Positions 25,861 to 35,294 of a stretch of 64,000 bases of DNA are shown piece after piece. This DNA is from Butyricimonas virosa (GTDB lineage Bacteria; Bacteroidota; Bacteroidia; Bacteroidales; Marinifilaceae). The notes under the pieces were generated by a model, which saw only the letters and a program-made list of their open reading frames with translations, ran no database searches and was not told the DNA's origin. Location: NCBI RefSeq assembly GCF_025148635.1, contig NZ_CP102269.1, forward strand, positions 868,001 through 932,000, written 5' to 3'. The position numbers and the translations under genes are program-made. Position 1 is the first letter of the stretch, and every line of letters starts with the position of its first letter.

Positions 25861-28800
25861 TTAAAATGTTACATTAAGCGCAAATGAAAAAGAACGGGCA
25901 AAAGGATAAGACGTTCCCCGCTCCTGTTTAATACTCGAAATACGGAATACATCCGTCATCGAGAAAGTAAACTTGCATCGCTCGATAAACGTTCTGGCTA
26001 AAATATCCCTTGGAACATCGTAAGAAAGAGACAAACTGGATAAATTAATGAAATTATTATCCTGAACCAAACGAGTGGTCTGGTACAATTCACTCGTGTC
26101 ATCGATACGCCTGAACATTGCCACGTCCCCCGGTTTCTTCCATCGGTCGTACAACACCCGCTTGTCCGCATTATACAACGGATCGGCCCCCTCAACCTTT
26201 GTCGCCAACGTGGAATTATAAATCTTTGCCCCGTACTCATAATTAAATAGCAAATAAAGATTAAACCCTTTCCAGTAGAAATTCGTCTGAACATTCCCTT
26301 GGAACTTCGGATTTTCATCCCCGACCTCTACTTTATCATTGACATCGTACTCGTAAGTCAGAGAACCGTCCTTCTTGATATAAATCTCATTACCGGTAGC
26401 CGGATCAATCCCCAACGAACGAACCACCATCAAGGCACTCTGTGAACGTCCTTCTTCGTATAAACGGAACACGGTTGTATCACCCTTGGAATTAGCGGAA
26501 TTCAACGCCTCTTCATTCATTTTTTTCATAGCCGTGGACAATTTCCGGATTTCGTTCTTATTATGAGCCGCGGCAAGTGTCACGTTCCAGGTCATATCCC
26601 TCATCCGGTCGTTAATCAGGTTAAAACGCAAACGAGCCTCAAACCCTTTATTGTCGATAGATCCCATATTCTCTTTATAAGAAGAAAAACCTGTCGAGGG
26701 AGCCACATCCACGTTTAACAATAAATTCTGCGTACGTTTCAAATAAGCATCAAAATTCACCACGATAATATTTCTCCAAACACTCGTTTCGATTCCGGCA
26801 TTATACTGTAACGTATTTTGCCATTTCAACGAGGGATTTCCATAAGCAGAAAGCACAGCCCCGTAAATTCCGTTATACTCGGAAGAACTCTGGTACAAAT
26901 ACTGTGTCAATGCCTGATCCGAAGTGAAATTCGTTGTACCGGTACTACCCACGGAGGCACGTATCTTCATATACCCGGTACCCGTCCAAAAGGACTCCTT
27001 ATCAACATTCCAAGCCGCACCAACCGACCAGAAAGGTGCAAAACGAGAATTGCGTCCGAATTTACTGGAACCATCCGTACGGAACGATGCATCTAGGAAA
27101 TAACGGTTATCATACCCCACATTTAAATTAGCAAAGAAACCGACCATCTTGGTTTTATCATAACTTCCCGTGGGTTTGGAATCCTTCTTGAATTGTTGGG
27201 CATATTGAATATTCTTCAACTTATCACTCAAAAATCCTACTGCCGTAAAACCTTCCCCCGTCAAATCCGAAGTGGAAAGCTCGCTACCGATCCCCGCACT
27301 CACCGTATATTTATCTGCAAACACGTTGTTATACATGAACCGAATATTGGCATCAAAATTAATCGTGGTTGAATTACTGATCGTGTAACTACCCTTTTGA
27401 TCTGGGTCGGTCTGCGTGTCAAATTCCGAGGATTCTGCCGAACGATATTTATCATTCTTGGTTATATTTTTAGTCAATGCAGCCAATCCTTTCACTTGGA
27501 AATGAGGCGTTACCCGCCATTCGATACTTAAATTATCCTTTACTTCCGTGTAACGATTATAGTCCGTATTCGGTAACGTGGCATCCAACAACGGATTTTT
27601 CAAGTTATTTGATTCGAATTTCCGAATAAACTCTCCCGTCTCCGGGTCTCTCTTTCTCTCGTACGGATTTAACCTTGTATACTGAGAAAAATCACCGTAT
27701 GGAGAATTCTCCCCTTTCACATCATCCACGTTCAGATCATTATTTACAATCAACTTATTATCCAAATTGTAATTCAGATTCACCTTTGCCCCCCAACGCT
27801 CCCGCCCGGAACCCTTCATGACACCTTTGTCCGTGTCGTATTTCAGATCCACGCCATAACGCATGTGCTCATCACCACCTTCCACGAAAATATTATAACG
27901 CTGATTCAATGATGTACGAAGAGGAATGGACAACCAGTAAGTATCCACGCCACGCACCACCTCTTCCAGACGCTTATTATAAGTCTCGTCCATTGTCATT
28001 TGCTGCTCCAGCCCGTTAGCCTTATAAACACCAGCCAAACGCTCGTATTCCAATTTTTCCCGGGCATTCATCAAATTATAGTCACTCAAATCAGGAGCTG
28101 AAATATCATAGCGAGCATTCACTGACACACGCAACTCACCTGCCCGCGGACGGATCGTTGTGATCAGTATCACCCCGTTAGCACCCCTTGAACCGTAAAG
28201 AGCCGTGGCCGACGCATCCTTTAAAATAGAAAATGCCTCCACCCGGTTCATATCCAAATCGTACACCGTCGTGGCTGTCACCTCAATACCATCCATGATA
28301 TACAAGGGAGCGTTCGGATTCGTACGGGAATCATCGGCAGAACTTCTCAAATCAAAACCATTTTCACCGCGAATCGATATTTCCGGCACGTGATTCGGGT
28401 CACTTCCCCATTGGTTGTTCGGTAGCGTACGCACGGAAGGGTCAAAAGCAGAAATTGCCTGTAACATATTCAAAGAACCCACTTTCCGAAGTTCCTCCCC
28501 TTTCACGGAAACTTCTGCACCCGTGGAACTTTGCTTGGTACGGTTAAAATATCCCGTTACAACCACCTCTTCCACCTCTGCAGTCTCCTCCTTCATCACC
28601 ACATTAATCTCCTTCTGGTTCATGTACTTCACATCCTGAGTCACCATCCCGATAAAAGAGAAAGAAAGTGCCACATCCTTCTGTGCAATCCACGACACCT
28701 CGTACTCCCCCTTGTCATTAGTTGCCGTACCGATCGAACTAGACGCAACACCGGGAATCTTCACCACAACCGTCACCCCCGGCAAAGGCATCTTGCTCTC

Positions 28801-29223
28801 GTCCGTCACCTTCCCTTTCACAGTCACCTTCTTGACCGTATCAGCCACCATCCGGGCCTGAGTCCCGCGGGTGGTCACAAAAATAACATCACCTTCAAAG
28901 GAACACTTTAAAGAAGTCTTTGCAAAAACCTCTTCCAGCACCTTCTCTACAGCTTCACTTTCGACTTTCACGTCAAAACGTGAAATACTCGCCACATCCT
29001 TGTCGTTGTAAACGAAACGCAACCCCGTCTGTTTCCAAATCTCTTGGAACAACGTACTCATGTCGCATTGTCGCAAATCCAACGTAACGACTTGCTTTTG
29101 TGAAAAACCACTAGCCGTGGCTCCAAACACGAAAACAAGCATACAAATCGTAAACACTCTCATGATTTTAAAAATTTGAGAAAATTTCACCCTAGATAAG
29201 GCATAAAATCCTTTCCATTCCAT
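25861..29223 (-). CDS. SusC/RagA family TonB-linked outer-membrane transporter with STN domain
   Basis: About 1120 residues from ATG 29223 (the frame extends to a TTG at 29241). After the signal region come a secretin/TonB short N-terminal (STN) domain (VTLDLRQCDMSTLFQEIWKQTGL), a carboxypeptidase-like domain (VKGKVTDESKMPLPGVTVVV), the TonB-box/plug region (VEEVVVTGYF; LYIMDGIEV; GSRGANGVILITT) and a 22-strand barrel ending FSFALNVTF. The STN domain normally contacts the FecR-type anti-sigma factor, and fecR plus an ECF sigma gene lie directly upstream, so expression is probably induced by substrate binding. It pairs with the SusD at 24453. Confidence 0.95.
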   Translation of the reverse strand: MEWKGFYALSRVKFSQIFKIMRVFTICMLVFVFGATASGFSQKQVVTLDLRQCDMSTLFQEIWKQTGLRFVYNDKDVASISRFDVKVESEAVEKVLEEVFAKTSLKCSFEGDVIFVTTRGTQARMVADTVKKVTVKGKVTDESKMPLPGVTVVVKIPGVASSSIGTATNDKGEYEVSWIAQKDVALSFSFIGMVTQDVKYMNQKEINVVMKEETAEVEEVVVTGYFNRTKQSSTGAEVSVKGEELRKVGSLNMLQAISAFDPSVRTLPNNQWGSDPNHVPEISIRGENGFDLRSSADDSRTNPNAPLYIMDGIEVTATTVYDLDMNRVEAFSILKDASATALYGSRGANGVILITTIRPRAGELRVSVNARYDISAPDLSDYNLMNAREKLEYERLAGVYKANGLEQQMTMDETYNKRLEEVVRGVDTYWLSIPLRTSLNQRYNIFVEGGDEHMRYGVDLKYDTDKGVMKGSGRERWGAKVNLNYNLDNKLIVNNDLNVDDVKGENSPYGDFSQYTRLNPYERKRDPETGEFIRKFESNNLKNPLLDATLPNTDYNRYTEVKDNLSIEWRVTPHFQVKGLAALTKNITKNDKYRSAESSEFDTQTDPDQKGSYTISNSTTINFDANIRFMYNNVFADKYTVSAGIGSELSTSDLTGEGFTAVGFLSDKLKNIQYAQQFKKDSKPTGSYDKTKMVGFFANLNVGYDNRYFLDASFRTDGSSKFGRNSRFAPFWSVGAAWNVDKESFWTGTGYMKIRASVGSTGTTNFTSDQALTQYLYQSSSEYNGIYGAVLSAYGNPSLKWQNTLQYNAGIETSVWRNIIVVNFDAYLKRTQNLLLNVDVAPSTGFSSYKENMGSIDNKGFEARLRFNLINDRMRDMTWNVTLAAAHNKNEIRKLSTAMKKMNEEALNSANSKGDTTVFRLYEEGRSQSALMVVRSLGIDPATGNEIYIKKDGSLTYEYDVNDKVEVGDENPKFQGNVQTNFYWKGFNLYLLFNYEYGAKIYNSTLATKVEGADPLYNADKRVLYDRWKKPGDVAMFRRIDDTSELYQTTRLVQDNNFINLSSLSLSYDVPRDILARTFIERCKFTFSMTDVFRISSIKQERGTSYPFARSFSFALNVTF

Positions 29224-29250
29224 AAATTTGTATTTGAACAATTAAACATT

Positions 29251-29281
29251 GAATAGACCCGGTATTTCCGGCCATCTATTC
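29251..29281 (-). promoter_or_regulatory. Imperfect hairpin between fecR and susC
   Basis: GAATAGA...CCGG and CCGG...TCTATTC pair with small bulges (7 + 4 bp). It lies in the leader of the SusC gene, without a T run, and may tune expression of the SusC operon. Weak evidence. Confidence 0.35.
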
Positions 29282-29356
29282 TTTTTACCAATTCAAGAGA
29301 TGGAGATGTACCACCATCTTCATCTTTTTTACATACACACTATTAATAATTACACA

Positions 29357-30520
29357 TTATTTACAACTGATCACGACGCTTTTTCCTTCCACCTGAAAAC
29401 GAGCATCGGAAATCTTCTCGAAAAGAGTGAATAATTGATTCACATCCCCGTATCGGAACAAATTGCCGGACAAACGGATACTCCTCAACTCGTCATTCGC
29501 GTAGAACACATCCAGATTATACCAGATACTCAATTTGTCCATAATATCTTCCAGGGATTCACTTCTAAATATAAAGTTTCCGTCTTTCCATGCCACGTGA
29601 GGTAAAATGTCCACATCCATCATCTGCAGGCTGCCATCTGCTTCCCGGTATTCCCCCATCTGCCGAGGATGCAAATTAATCTCTCCCATCTTTCCTCGCA
29701 GATTTACAAGCCCTTCCACCAACACGGTTTTCACGATACCTTCGGTATAAGCATTAACATTAAACTGGGTTCCCAAAACACGTATATCCAAATCGTTTAC
29801 CTTGACAACGAACGGATGTTCCGGGTCTCCAATCACATCAAAATACGCTTCTCCTTGCAAAATGACTTCGCGTTTCTTTCCCGTAAAATTAACCGGGTAA
29901 CGCAACTCGCTGAATGAATTCAACCACACTTTTGTCCCGTCACTCAATGTCAATTTAAACTCTCCCCCTTTAGGCACGACCACCCGATTATACAATACTT
30001 CCGAGCTATTTTCCCCCGCTGTAACATTATAGGTCATTCCCGCAACCGAATCGACATTAATACAAGTCCCATCTGCCTCCTTCAATTCTTGGGCATCCTT
30101 ATCCACACTGACAACCTGTCCGGATGCCATGTAAAGTATAGCCTGTGATTTTCCCGGTTGTATACCCTCCTGAACAAGTCGCATTTCCGGTTTTTCATCC
30201 CAGTATCGGAAAGCACCTCCCACGGACAACAAGATAATAGCACAAGCGACACTCCTGTAAAAAACTCTCCGAAAATGTTGTTTCCGACGTAGCCGATCAA
30301 ATTGAATAAAGTTCCCTTCGATCTTTTTCGATCTCTCCATCCAGCGCAACTCCAAATGAGTTTTTTGATAGGCCTGATAGTACTGACGATTTTCCTCGTT
30401 TGCCACAATCCACTCTTCCACTTTCTTCCGGTCCTCCGGGTCAAGTTCATTCAGTAAATAGCGCAATAAAAATGAATCCACATCCTCTTCAAATATCATA
30501 ATTCGATCAATTAATGACAT
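29357..30520 (-). CDS. FecR family anti-sigma regulator
   Basis: 387 residues. A cytoplasmic N-terminal helical region (FLLRYLLNELDPEDRKKVEEWI) is followed by one TM helix (about 86-103), then the periplasmic FecR domain with the conserved VPKGGEFKLTLSDGTKVWLNSFSELRYP and a C-terminal DUF4974-like part (ESLEDIMDKLSIWYNLDVFY). It holds the ECF sigma factor inactive and relays a signal from the STN domain of the SusC protein. It is encoded between the sigma factor gene and susC. Two 10-bp direct repeats lie just upstream of its start and a long palindrome further up. Confidence 0.93.
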   Translation of the reverse strand: MSLIDRIMIFEEDVDSFLLRYLLNELDPEDRKKVEEWIVANEENRQYYQAYQKTHLELRWMERSKKIEGNFIQFDRLRRKQHFRRVFYRSVACAIILLSVGGAFRYWDEKPEMRLVQEGIQPGKSQAILYMASGQVVSVDKDAQELKEADGTCINVDSVAGMTYNVTAGENSSEVLYNRVVVPKGGEFKLTLSDGTKVWLNSFSELRYPVNFTGKKREVILQGEAYFDVIGDPEHPFVVKVNDLDIRVLGTQFNVNAYTEGIVKTVLVEGLVNLRGKMGEINLHPRQMGEYREADGSLQMMDVDILPHVAWKDGNFIFRSESLEDIMDKLSIWYNLDVFYANDELRSIRLSGNLFRYGDVNQLFTLFEKISDARFQVEGKSVVISCK

Positions 30521-30527
30521 TTAGTAG

Positions 30528-30557
30528 AAGAGACTTGTTTTAAATTAAAGAGACTTG
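30528..30557. repeat. Paired 10-bp direct repeats upstream of fecR
   Basis: AAGAGACTTG occurs at 30528-30537 and 30548-30557, exactly 20 bp apart, starting 8 bp upstream of the fecR ATG. The two-helical-turn spacing suits a dimeric or paired regulator binding on one face of DNA (inference). Confidence 0.5.
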
Positions 30558-30606
30558 ATTACTAAGTAGAAAGCATTACACAAGAGATAATAAATGCAAA
30601 TAATTA

Positions 30607-30640
30607 CGTGTATTATTAAACGATCGTTAAATAATACACG
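30607..30640. promoter_or_regulatory. 34-bp near-perfect palindrome between sigma factor and fecR genes
   Basis: Arms CGTGTATTATTAAACGA and TCGTTAAATAATACACG match at 16 of 17 positions with no loop. It lies 92 bp after the sigma gene stop and 87 bp before the fecR start. It could be an operator or a cruciform/attenuator element; no T run marks it as a classical terminator. Confidence 0.5.
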
Positions 30641-30732
30641 ATCCATGTTCTATATATAATACAGATTCAAAAGGAAAGTCATTGAATGAGAAACATTATT
30701 TAACACATTAAAATGAAGTACAATTCACGAGA

Positions 30733-31320
30733 TCACGCTTTGGCTACTGATTTACAACAAGACAGGCACAACCAATATATTAAAATACTTTCTTCCTTAC
30801 CCGTAGTCTGCCTTAACTTTTTCAAGGCATTTACCAATAAAGTATTGACCGTTGCCACAGAAATATTCAACTCTGCCGCAACATCCTTATATCGCATACC
30901 TTTCAGATATACACATTCAATTATGTCACGACTTCGGGAAGGTAATTTTTTGACTTCACGCTCTATCCGTTGAATAACCTCTTCCTCCATGTTATCATAC
31001 TCCTCCCACGGTTTTTCAAGATGGGCAAAATCACAAACATACCGTACGGGATCAACTTTCACTTTAGCATTTAACGCCAAGTTACGAATAGAAACAAAAA
31101 GATAAGATCGTAACGTTGAAGGTTCCAATTTTTCTCCGATCCGTTTTTCCCACAATTTAATCAGAAAATCCTGAACCAAATCCTCTGACCGGGAAACATC
31201 GTTCAAAAAAGTATCCCCCCACACAACCAAAGGCTTATAATATTCCTCGAAAAGGAATTCCATCCCTTTCGCATCCTTATTTTTCAGCAAATCACATATC
31301 TGAACATCCTTCTGTTGCAT
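30733..31320 (-). CDS. ECF RNA polymerase sigma factor (FecI-like)
   Basis: About 195 residues from ATG 31320; the longer TTG start (31344) overlaps the -7 box at 31342-31349 and is unlikely. Sigma region 2 is visible as FEEYYKPLVVWGDTFL...SEDLVQDFLIKLWEK and region 4 as LPSRSRDIIECVYLKGMRYKDVAAELNISVATVNTLLVNALKKLR with its helix-turn-helix. It should direct RNA polymerase to the SusC/SusD operon downstream and perhaps its own promoter, under control of the FecR protein encoded next. The C-terminal tail is hydrophobic and Cys-rich (LIYWLCLSCCKS), which is unusual. Confidence 0.93.
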   Translation of the reverse strand: MQQKDVQICDLLKNKDAKGMEFLFEEYYKPLVVWGDTFLNDVSRSEDLVQDFLIKLWEKRIGEKLEPSTLRSYLFVSIRNLALNAKVKVDPVRYVCDFAHLEKPWEEYDNMEEEVIQRIEREVKKLPSRSRDIIECVYLKGMRYKDVAAELNISVATVNTLLVNALKKLRQTTGKEESILIYWLCLSCCKSVAKA

Positions 31321-31341
31321 ATTTTCACGTTCACTTTGGCA

Positions 31342-31349
31342 CAAAGGTA
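31342..31349 (-). promoter_or_regulatory. -7 promoter element of the ECF sigma gene
   Basis: TACCTTTG on the minus strand fits TAnnTTTG and puts the transcript start about 15 bp before the ATG at 31320. Confidence 0.5.
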
Positions 31350-31468
31350 TAAAATATTCTCTTTACATCATATCAACAAATGTAAACAAGCACGTAATAA
31401 AACATTGCAAATATCAAATCCGTATTATATTTTAGCACTTAAAATATAACCGTTCAATTATTCAGCTT

Positions 31469-32275
31469 ATGAAAAGAACAATTTTACGTCTTACGTTCAT
31501 CGTAGGGATCGTTCTGCTTTTCTTCCGATGTGCCACCGTGCCACTCACGGGAAGACACCAACTTATCCTATTCCCGGAAGACCAAATGGTCTCCATGAGT
31601 TTAACCTCATACAGTAGCTTTTTAAAGGAAAACAAGCTATCCACCGATGCCGTCAATAAACAACGGATCAAAAATGTCGGGGCAAAGATCTCGAAAGCCG
31701 TTGAACAATATCTTGCCGCAAATGGGCTGCAAGACCAGATTGCCAATTTCCAATGGGAATTCAACCTCGTTGCCAGCAATGAACCCAACGCATGGTGTAT
31801 GCCGGGAGGTAAGGTCGTTTTCTACGAGGGTATATTACCTTATTGCCAGAATGATGCGGGAATCGCTGTTGTCATGGGGCATGAAATCGCTCACGCCGTG
31901 GCACACCACAGTAACGAGCGCATGAGCCAACAGGCACTCATTCAATACGGTCAGGCTGCCGCCACCGAAATTCTAGGACACAACCAAAGTGATACAAGAA
32001 AAGCCATCCTAGCCGCCGCAATCGGCATGGGAACCAATGTGGGAATCACTCTCCCCTTCTCCCGTAAGCACGAGTACGAGGCTGATCATCTAGGACTGAT
32101 TTTCATGGCCATGGCCGGTTACGACCCGAATGAGGCTGTTGCTTTCTGGACCCGTATGGCAAACGCATCAGCAGGCAAGCAACCCGAATTCCTGTCGACC
32201 CATCCTGCTGACGAAAAACGGATCGCCAAACTAAAAGCGGCCATCCCGGAAGCATTGAAATACAAGAAAAACTAG
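31469..32275 (+). CDS. M48 family zinc metalloprotease lipoprotein (Oma1/LoiP-like)
   Basis: 268 residues. Lipobox LLFFRC (Cys21), then the Oma1/LoiP start VPLTGRHQL. The zinc site is HEIAH (His138, Glu139, His142) with the third ligand in EYEADHLG (Glu204). The C-terminal STHPADEKRIAKL is the family's conserved PxxxxR region. It is a periplasmic/outer-membrane protease, probably for envelope quality control by analogy with LoiP/BepA. It is monocistronic, divergent from the sigma gene; 264 bp without another gene follow before cysS. Confidence 0.93.
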   Translation: MKRTILRLTFIVGIVLLFFRCATVPLTGRHQLILFPEDQMVSMSLTSYSSFLKENKLSTDAVNKQRIKNVGAKISKAVEQYLAANGLQDQIANFQWEFNLVASNEPNAWCMPGGKVVFYEGILPYCQNDAGIAVVMGHEIAHAVAHHSNERMSQQALIQYGQAAATEILGHNQSDTRKAILAAAIGMGTNVGITLPFSRKHEYEADHLGLIFMAMAGYDPNEAVAFWTRMANASAGKQPEFLSTHPADEKRIAKLKAAIPEALKYKKN

Positions 32276-32500
32276 AGCAACGACAAAACATATCATAATC
32301 AATACATTGGCTTACATCTATTCGTTATCTCTTCGATATACTCTCGTTAAAACACTCCTCTATAAGAACGAAGATTTATCGACGCCACAAGAACCGTTCA
32401 ACGAACAGATGCAAGCCCATAACAAACGAAAAACAAACCATGAATGACAAGAATAAGGCATTAATTTACCCTTTCCCGTCATTTTCAAGGAGAAAATTTC

Positions 32501-32508
32501 TACTTTTG
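32501..32508 (+). promoter_or_regulatory. -7 promoter element of cysS
   Basis: TACTTTTG fits TAnnTTTG, 32 bp before the cysS ATG. A TTTC at about 32483 is a weak -33 candidate. Confidence 0.5.
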
Positions 32509-32539
32509 TTGAATCATATCAATAAAGCATTATAGTATC

Positions 32540-34009
32540 ATGGAAAACAAGTTAACGATATACAACACGTTAAGTCGAAAAAAAGAGTTATTTGAACCCA
32601 TTAACCCGCCTTTCGTAGGATTATATGTTTGTGGACCAACCGTGTACGGGGATGCTCACCTCGGTCACGCCCGTCCGGCAATCACCTTTGACTTGTTATT
32701 CCGTTATCTTAAATTCATGGGATACCGGGTAAGATACGTCCGCAATATCACAGACGTGGGTCACCTCGTGAATGATGCGGATGAAGGAGAAGACAAGATC
32801 GCCAAGAAAGCCAAACTGGAACAACTGGAACCGATGGAAGTAGTGCAATTCTACTCGAACCGTTACCACAAAAACATGGAGCAACTGAACACGCTGCCCC
32901 CCAGCATCGAGCCACATGCGTCCGGTCATATCATCGAGCAACAAGAATTAATCAAACAGATCATCGAAAACGGTTTTGCCTACGAAAGCGAGGGAAATAT
33001 CTATTTCGACGTGGAACGCTATAACCAGAAATATCACTACGGTAAACTATCCGGTCGTAAAATCGACGAATTGTTTGCCAACACGAGAGAACTGAGCGGA
33101 CAACAGGAAAAACGTAACCCATTTGACTTCGCCTTGTGGAAAAAGGCTTCTCCGGAACACATCATGCGTTGGCCCTCACCTTGGGGTGTAGGCTTCCCGG
33201 GCTGGCACCTTGAATGTTCCTGTATGAGCCAGAAATACTTAGGAGAAACATTTGACATTCACGGGGGCGGTTTAGACTTGCAATTTCCACACCACGAATG
33301 TGAGATCGCCCAAAACGTGGCCGCACAAGGACACGAGGCGGTAAAATACTGGATGCACAACAACATGGTGACCATCAACGGGCAGAAGATGGGTAAATCC
33401 CTGGGGAACTTCATCACGCTGGATCAGCTCTTCACGGGCGACAACAACGTGCTGGAACAGGCTTACTCCCCCATGACCGTGCGTTTCTTTATCCTACAGG
33501 CACACTACCGTAGCCCGCTTGACTTCTCGAATGAGGCATTAAAAGCGGCGGAGAAAGGCTACGAGCGAATGATGGCAGCCGTTTCACAGCTTAACAGGCT
33601 GAAAGCGTCCAACGAAAACACGGTAGACATCGCCACTTTACAAGCGAACTGTTTCGAGGCCATGAACGACGACTTGAACACACCGATATTAATCGCCCAC
33701 TTGTTCGAAGGTGTTCGCATCATCAACTCCATCGCAGCAGGCTCGGAAAAGATCAACGCAGAGAATTTGGAAATGTTGAAAAACCTGTTCCACAGTTTCG
33801 TGTTCGACATCCTCGGTCTCAAAGGAGAAGAGGACTCCAGTGCCAGCAACCAAGCCCTAGGCAAAGTTATTGATGCCATGATGAACGTGCGGAAGACCGC
33901 CCGGGCAAATAAAGACTGGGCTACCTCCGACCATATCCGAGACGAGCTGAAAAACGCAGGTATTCAAATAAAAGACACGAAGGACGGTTACGAATGGAGC
34001 CTTGAATAA
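32540..34009 (+). CDS. cysS: Cysteine--tRNA ligase
   Basis: 489 residues, full length. Class I motifs: HLGH at 40-43 (HIGH form) and KMGKS at 283-287. The zinc-binding residues are in YVCGPTVYG (Cys31), LECSC (226-228) and FPHHEC (251-254). The C-terminal anticodon-binding part is intact (DHIRDELKNAGIQIKDTKDG). It charges tRNA-Cys in the cytoplasm. An intergenic AT-rich repeat lies between it and the next gene (34010-34042), 33 bp away on the same strand, so the two may be co-transcribed. Confidence 0.97.
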   Translation: MENKLTIYNTLSRKKELFEPINPPFVGLYVCGPTVYGDAHLGHARPAITFDLLFRYLKFMGYRVRYVRNITDVGHLVNDADEGEDKIAKKAKLEQLEPMEVVQFYSNRYHKNMEQLNTLPPSIEPHASGHIIEQQELIKQIIENGFAYESEGNIYFDVERYNQKYHYGKLSGRKIDELFANTRELSGQQEKRNPFDFALWKKASPEHIMRWPSPWGVGFPGWHLECSCMSQKYLGETFDIHGGGLDLQFPHHECEIAQNVAAQGHEAVKYWMHNNMVTINGQKMGKSLGNFITLDQLFTGDNNVLEQAYSPMTVRFFILQAHYRSPLDFSNEALKAAEKGYERMMAAVSQLNRLKASNENTVDIATLQANCFEAMNDDLNTPILIAHLFEGVRIINSIAAGSEKINAENLEMLKNLFHSFVFDILGLKGEEDSSASNQALGKVIDAMMNVRKTARANKDWATSDHIRDELKNAGIQIKDTKDGYEWSLE

Positions 34010-34042
34010 TTTTAGATTTTAAAATTTAAAATATTATACATT

Positions 34043-35161
34043 ATGCCTTATCTCTACTACATACTACTTTCACTCCTGTTGCTCTCCGCCTGTCAAGGAG
34101 AAAAAAAGAGTAAAGGGAACCAGAACCAGATTACGGTAGACAACGCCCAAAGCCGCAATACGACGGGACCTAAATACGTGAAAAGCGTGCAATTCGTGTA
34201 TCCCATGAAATTCGACACCTGTCGGTTCAACGAGGAACTTAAAATTGTATACGCGAACAACAAGCACTATAAAATAGACTCCGCCCACCTGTTCTTCAAC
34301 CAGCAACAGATTGCTACACTCGACAGCGCAACCCGAGAATTCGTGTTCAAAATCCCGAAAGAAAAATGTGGTACCAACACGCTCAAAGTGATCGCGTTCC
34401 ACCCCAACAACAAATGCGGGGTAGCAACCCAATCCTTTATCGTCAAACCGGATAAGGCTCCGAAATCACTTCAATACCAACTGGTGAAAACCTATTCCCA
34501 CGCCACGGATGCTTCCACGCAGGGATTGGTATATATAGATGGTATTATGTACGAGGGAACCGGAATCAAAGGCCAATCCACCTTGCGCAAGATCGACTTG
34601 GAAAACAACAAGACACTGTCCATGTTGGGATTGGACAGCCAATATTTCGGGGAGGGCATCACGGTTTACAAGGACAAAATATACCAGCTTACCTGGACTT
34701 CCCAGAAAGCGTTCGTGTACGACTTGGCCTCTTTCACGCTGTTAACGACATTCGACTACTCCATGGAACAAGGCTGGGGGCTGACCACGATGGGAGACAA
34801 ACTCATCATGAGTGACGGTTCGCACAATTTGTACCATCTGGATCCGAACCTCTTCAGCGTCGTAAAAACCGTGGAAGTCTTCGACAACAAAGGTCCGGTG
34901 ACCAACTTAAACGAACTGGAATATATAAACGGTTATATCTGGGCAAACGAATGGCTTACAGACCGGATTGTCATCATCGACCCGCAATCAGGCGAGGTGA
35001 TAGAGGAACTGCTACTACCAAACCTGCTCACCGCCTCCGAAAGAGCCAAACTGGACCAAAACGATGATGTTCTAAACGGTATCGCATACAATGAAAAGAA
35101 GGGCACGATCTACGTTACCGGAAAACACTGGCCAAAACTATTTGAGATAAAAACGTTCTAA
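34043..35161 (+). CDS. Glutaminyl-peptide cyclotransferase (glutamine cyclotransferase) lipoprotein
   Basis: 372 residues. Lipobox LLLSAC (Cys17); a ~100-residue Ig-like N-terminal domain, then the 5-bladed propeller of the bacterial/plant glutamine cyclotransferase family from about residue 145 (STQGLVYIDGIMYEGTGIKGQSTLRKIDLE; YFGEGITVYKDKIYQLTW; NELEYINGYIWANEW; LNGIAYNEKKGTIYVTGKHWPKLFEI). The conserved Glu residues and Trp at the propeller centre are present. It would form N-terminal pyroglutamate on exported proteins, which in Bacteroidota often begin with Gln after signal peptidase I cleavage. Confidence 0.93.
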   Translation: MPYLYYILLSLLLLSACQGEKKSKGNQNQITVDNAQSRNTTGPKYVKSVQFVYPMKFDTCRFNEELKIVYANNKHYKIDSAHLFFNQQQIATLDSATREFVFKIPKEKCGTNTLKVIAFHPNNKCGVATQSFIVKPDKAPKSLQYQLVKTYSHATDASTQGLVYIDGIMYEGTGIKGQSTLRKIDLENNKTLSMLGLDSQYFGEGITVYKDKIYQLTWTSQKAFVYDLASFTLLTTFDYSMEQGWGLTTMGDKLIMSDGSHNLYHLDPNLFSVVKTVEVFDNKGPVTNLNELEYINGYIWANEWLTDRIVIIDPQSGEVIEELLLPNLLTASERAKLDQNDDVLNGIAYNEKKGTIYVTGKHWPKLFEIKTF

Positions 35162-35294
35162 TTTTAGATTTTAAATTAAACAACCTTGATGTATACTTGA
35201 AATTCTAAAATAATAAATGACAAGAATCTAAAATCACTAAATCTAAAATTAATCCGTGTTTAGAATTTAAAATCTAAAATTTAAAATTGAATTT
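35162..35294. repeat. AT-rich intergenic repeat (TCTAAAATTTAAAAT type)
   Basis: The gap consists mostly of variants of TCTAAAAT, TTTAAAAT and their complements. Similar sequence is found at 34011-34040, 59755-59790 and 63249-63278, always between genes. It may be a dispersed small repeat family. Confidence 0.5.

Noticed and set aside
30607..30640. Second invertible promoter
   Set aside because: The centre is similar to the site at 58546, but I found no inverted partner between 30521 and 31468.
32436..32534. Short ORF before cysS
   Set aside because: About 31 codons that run across the cysS promoter box with no similarity I recognise.
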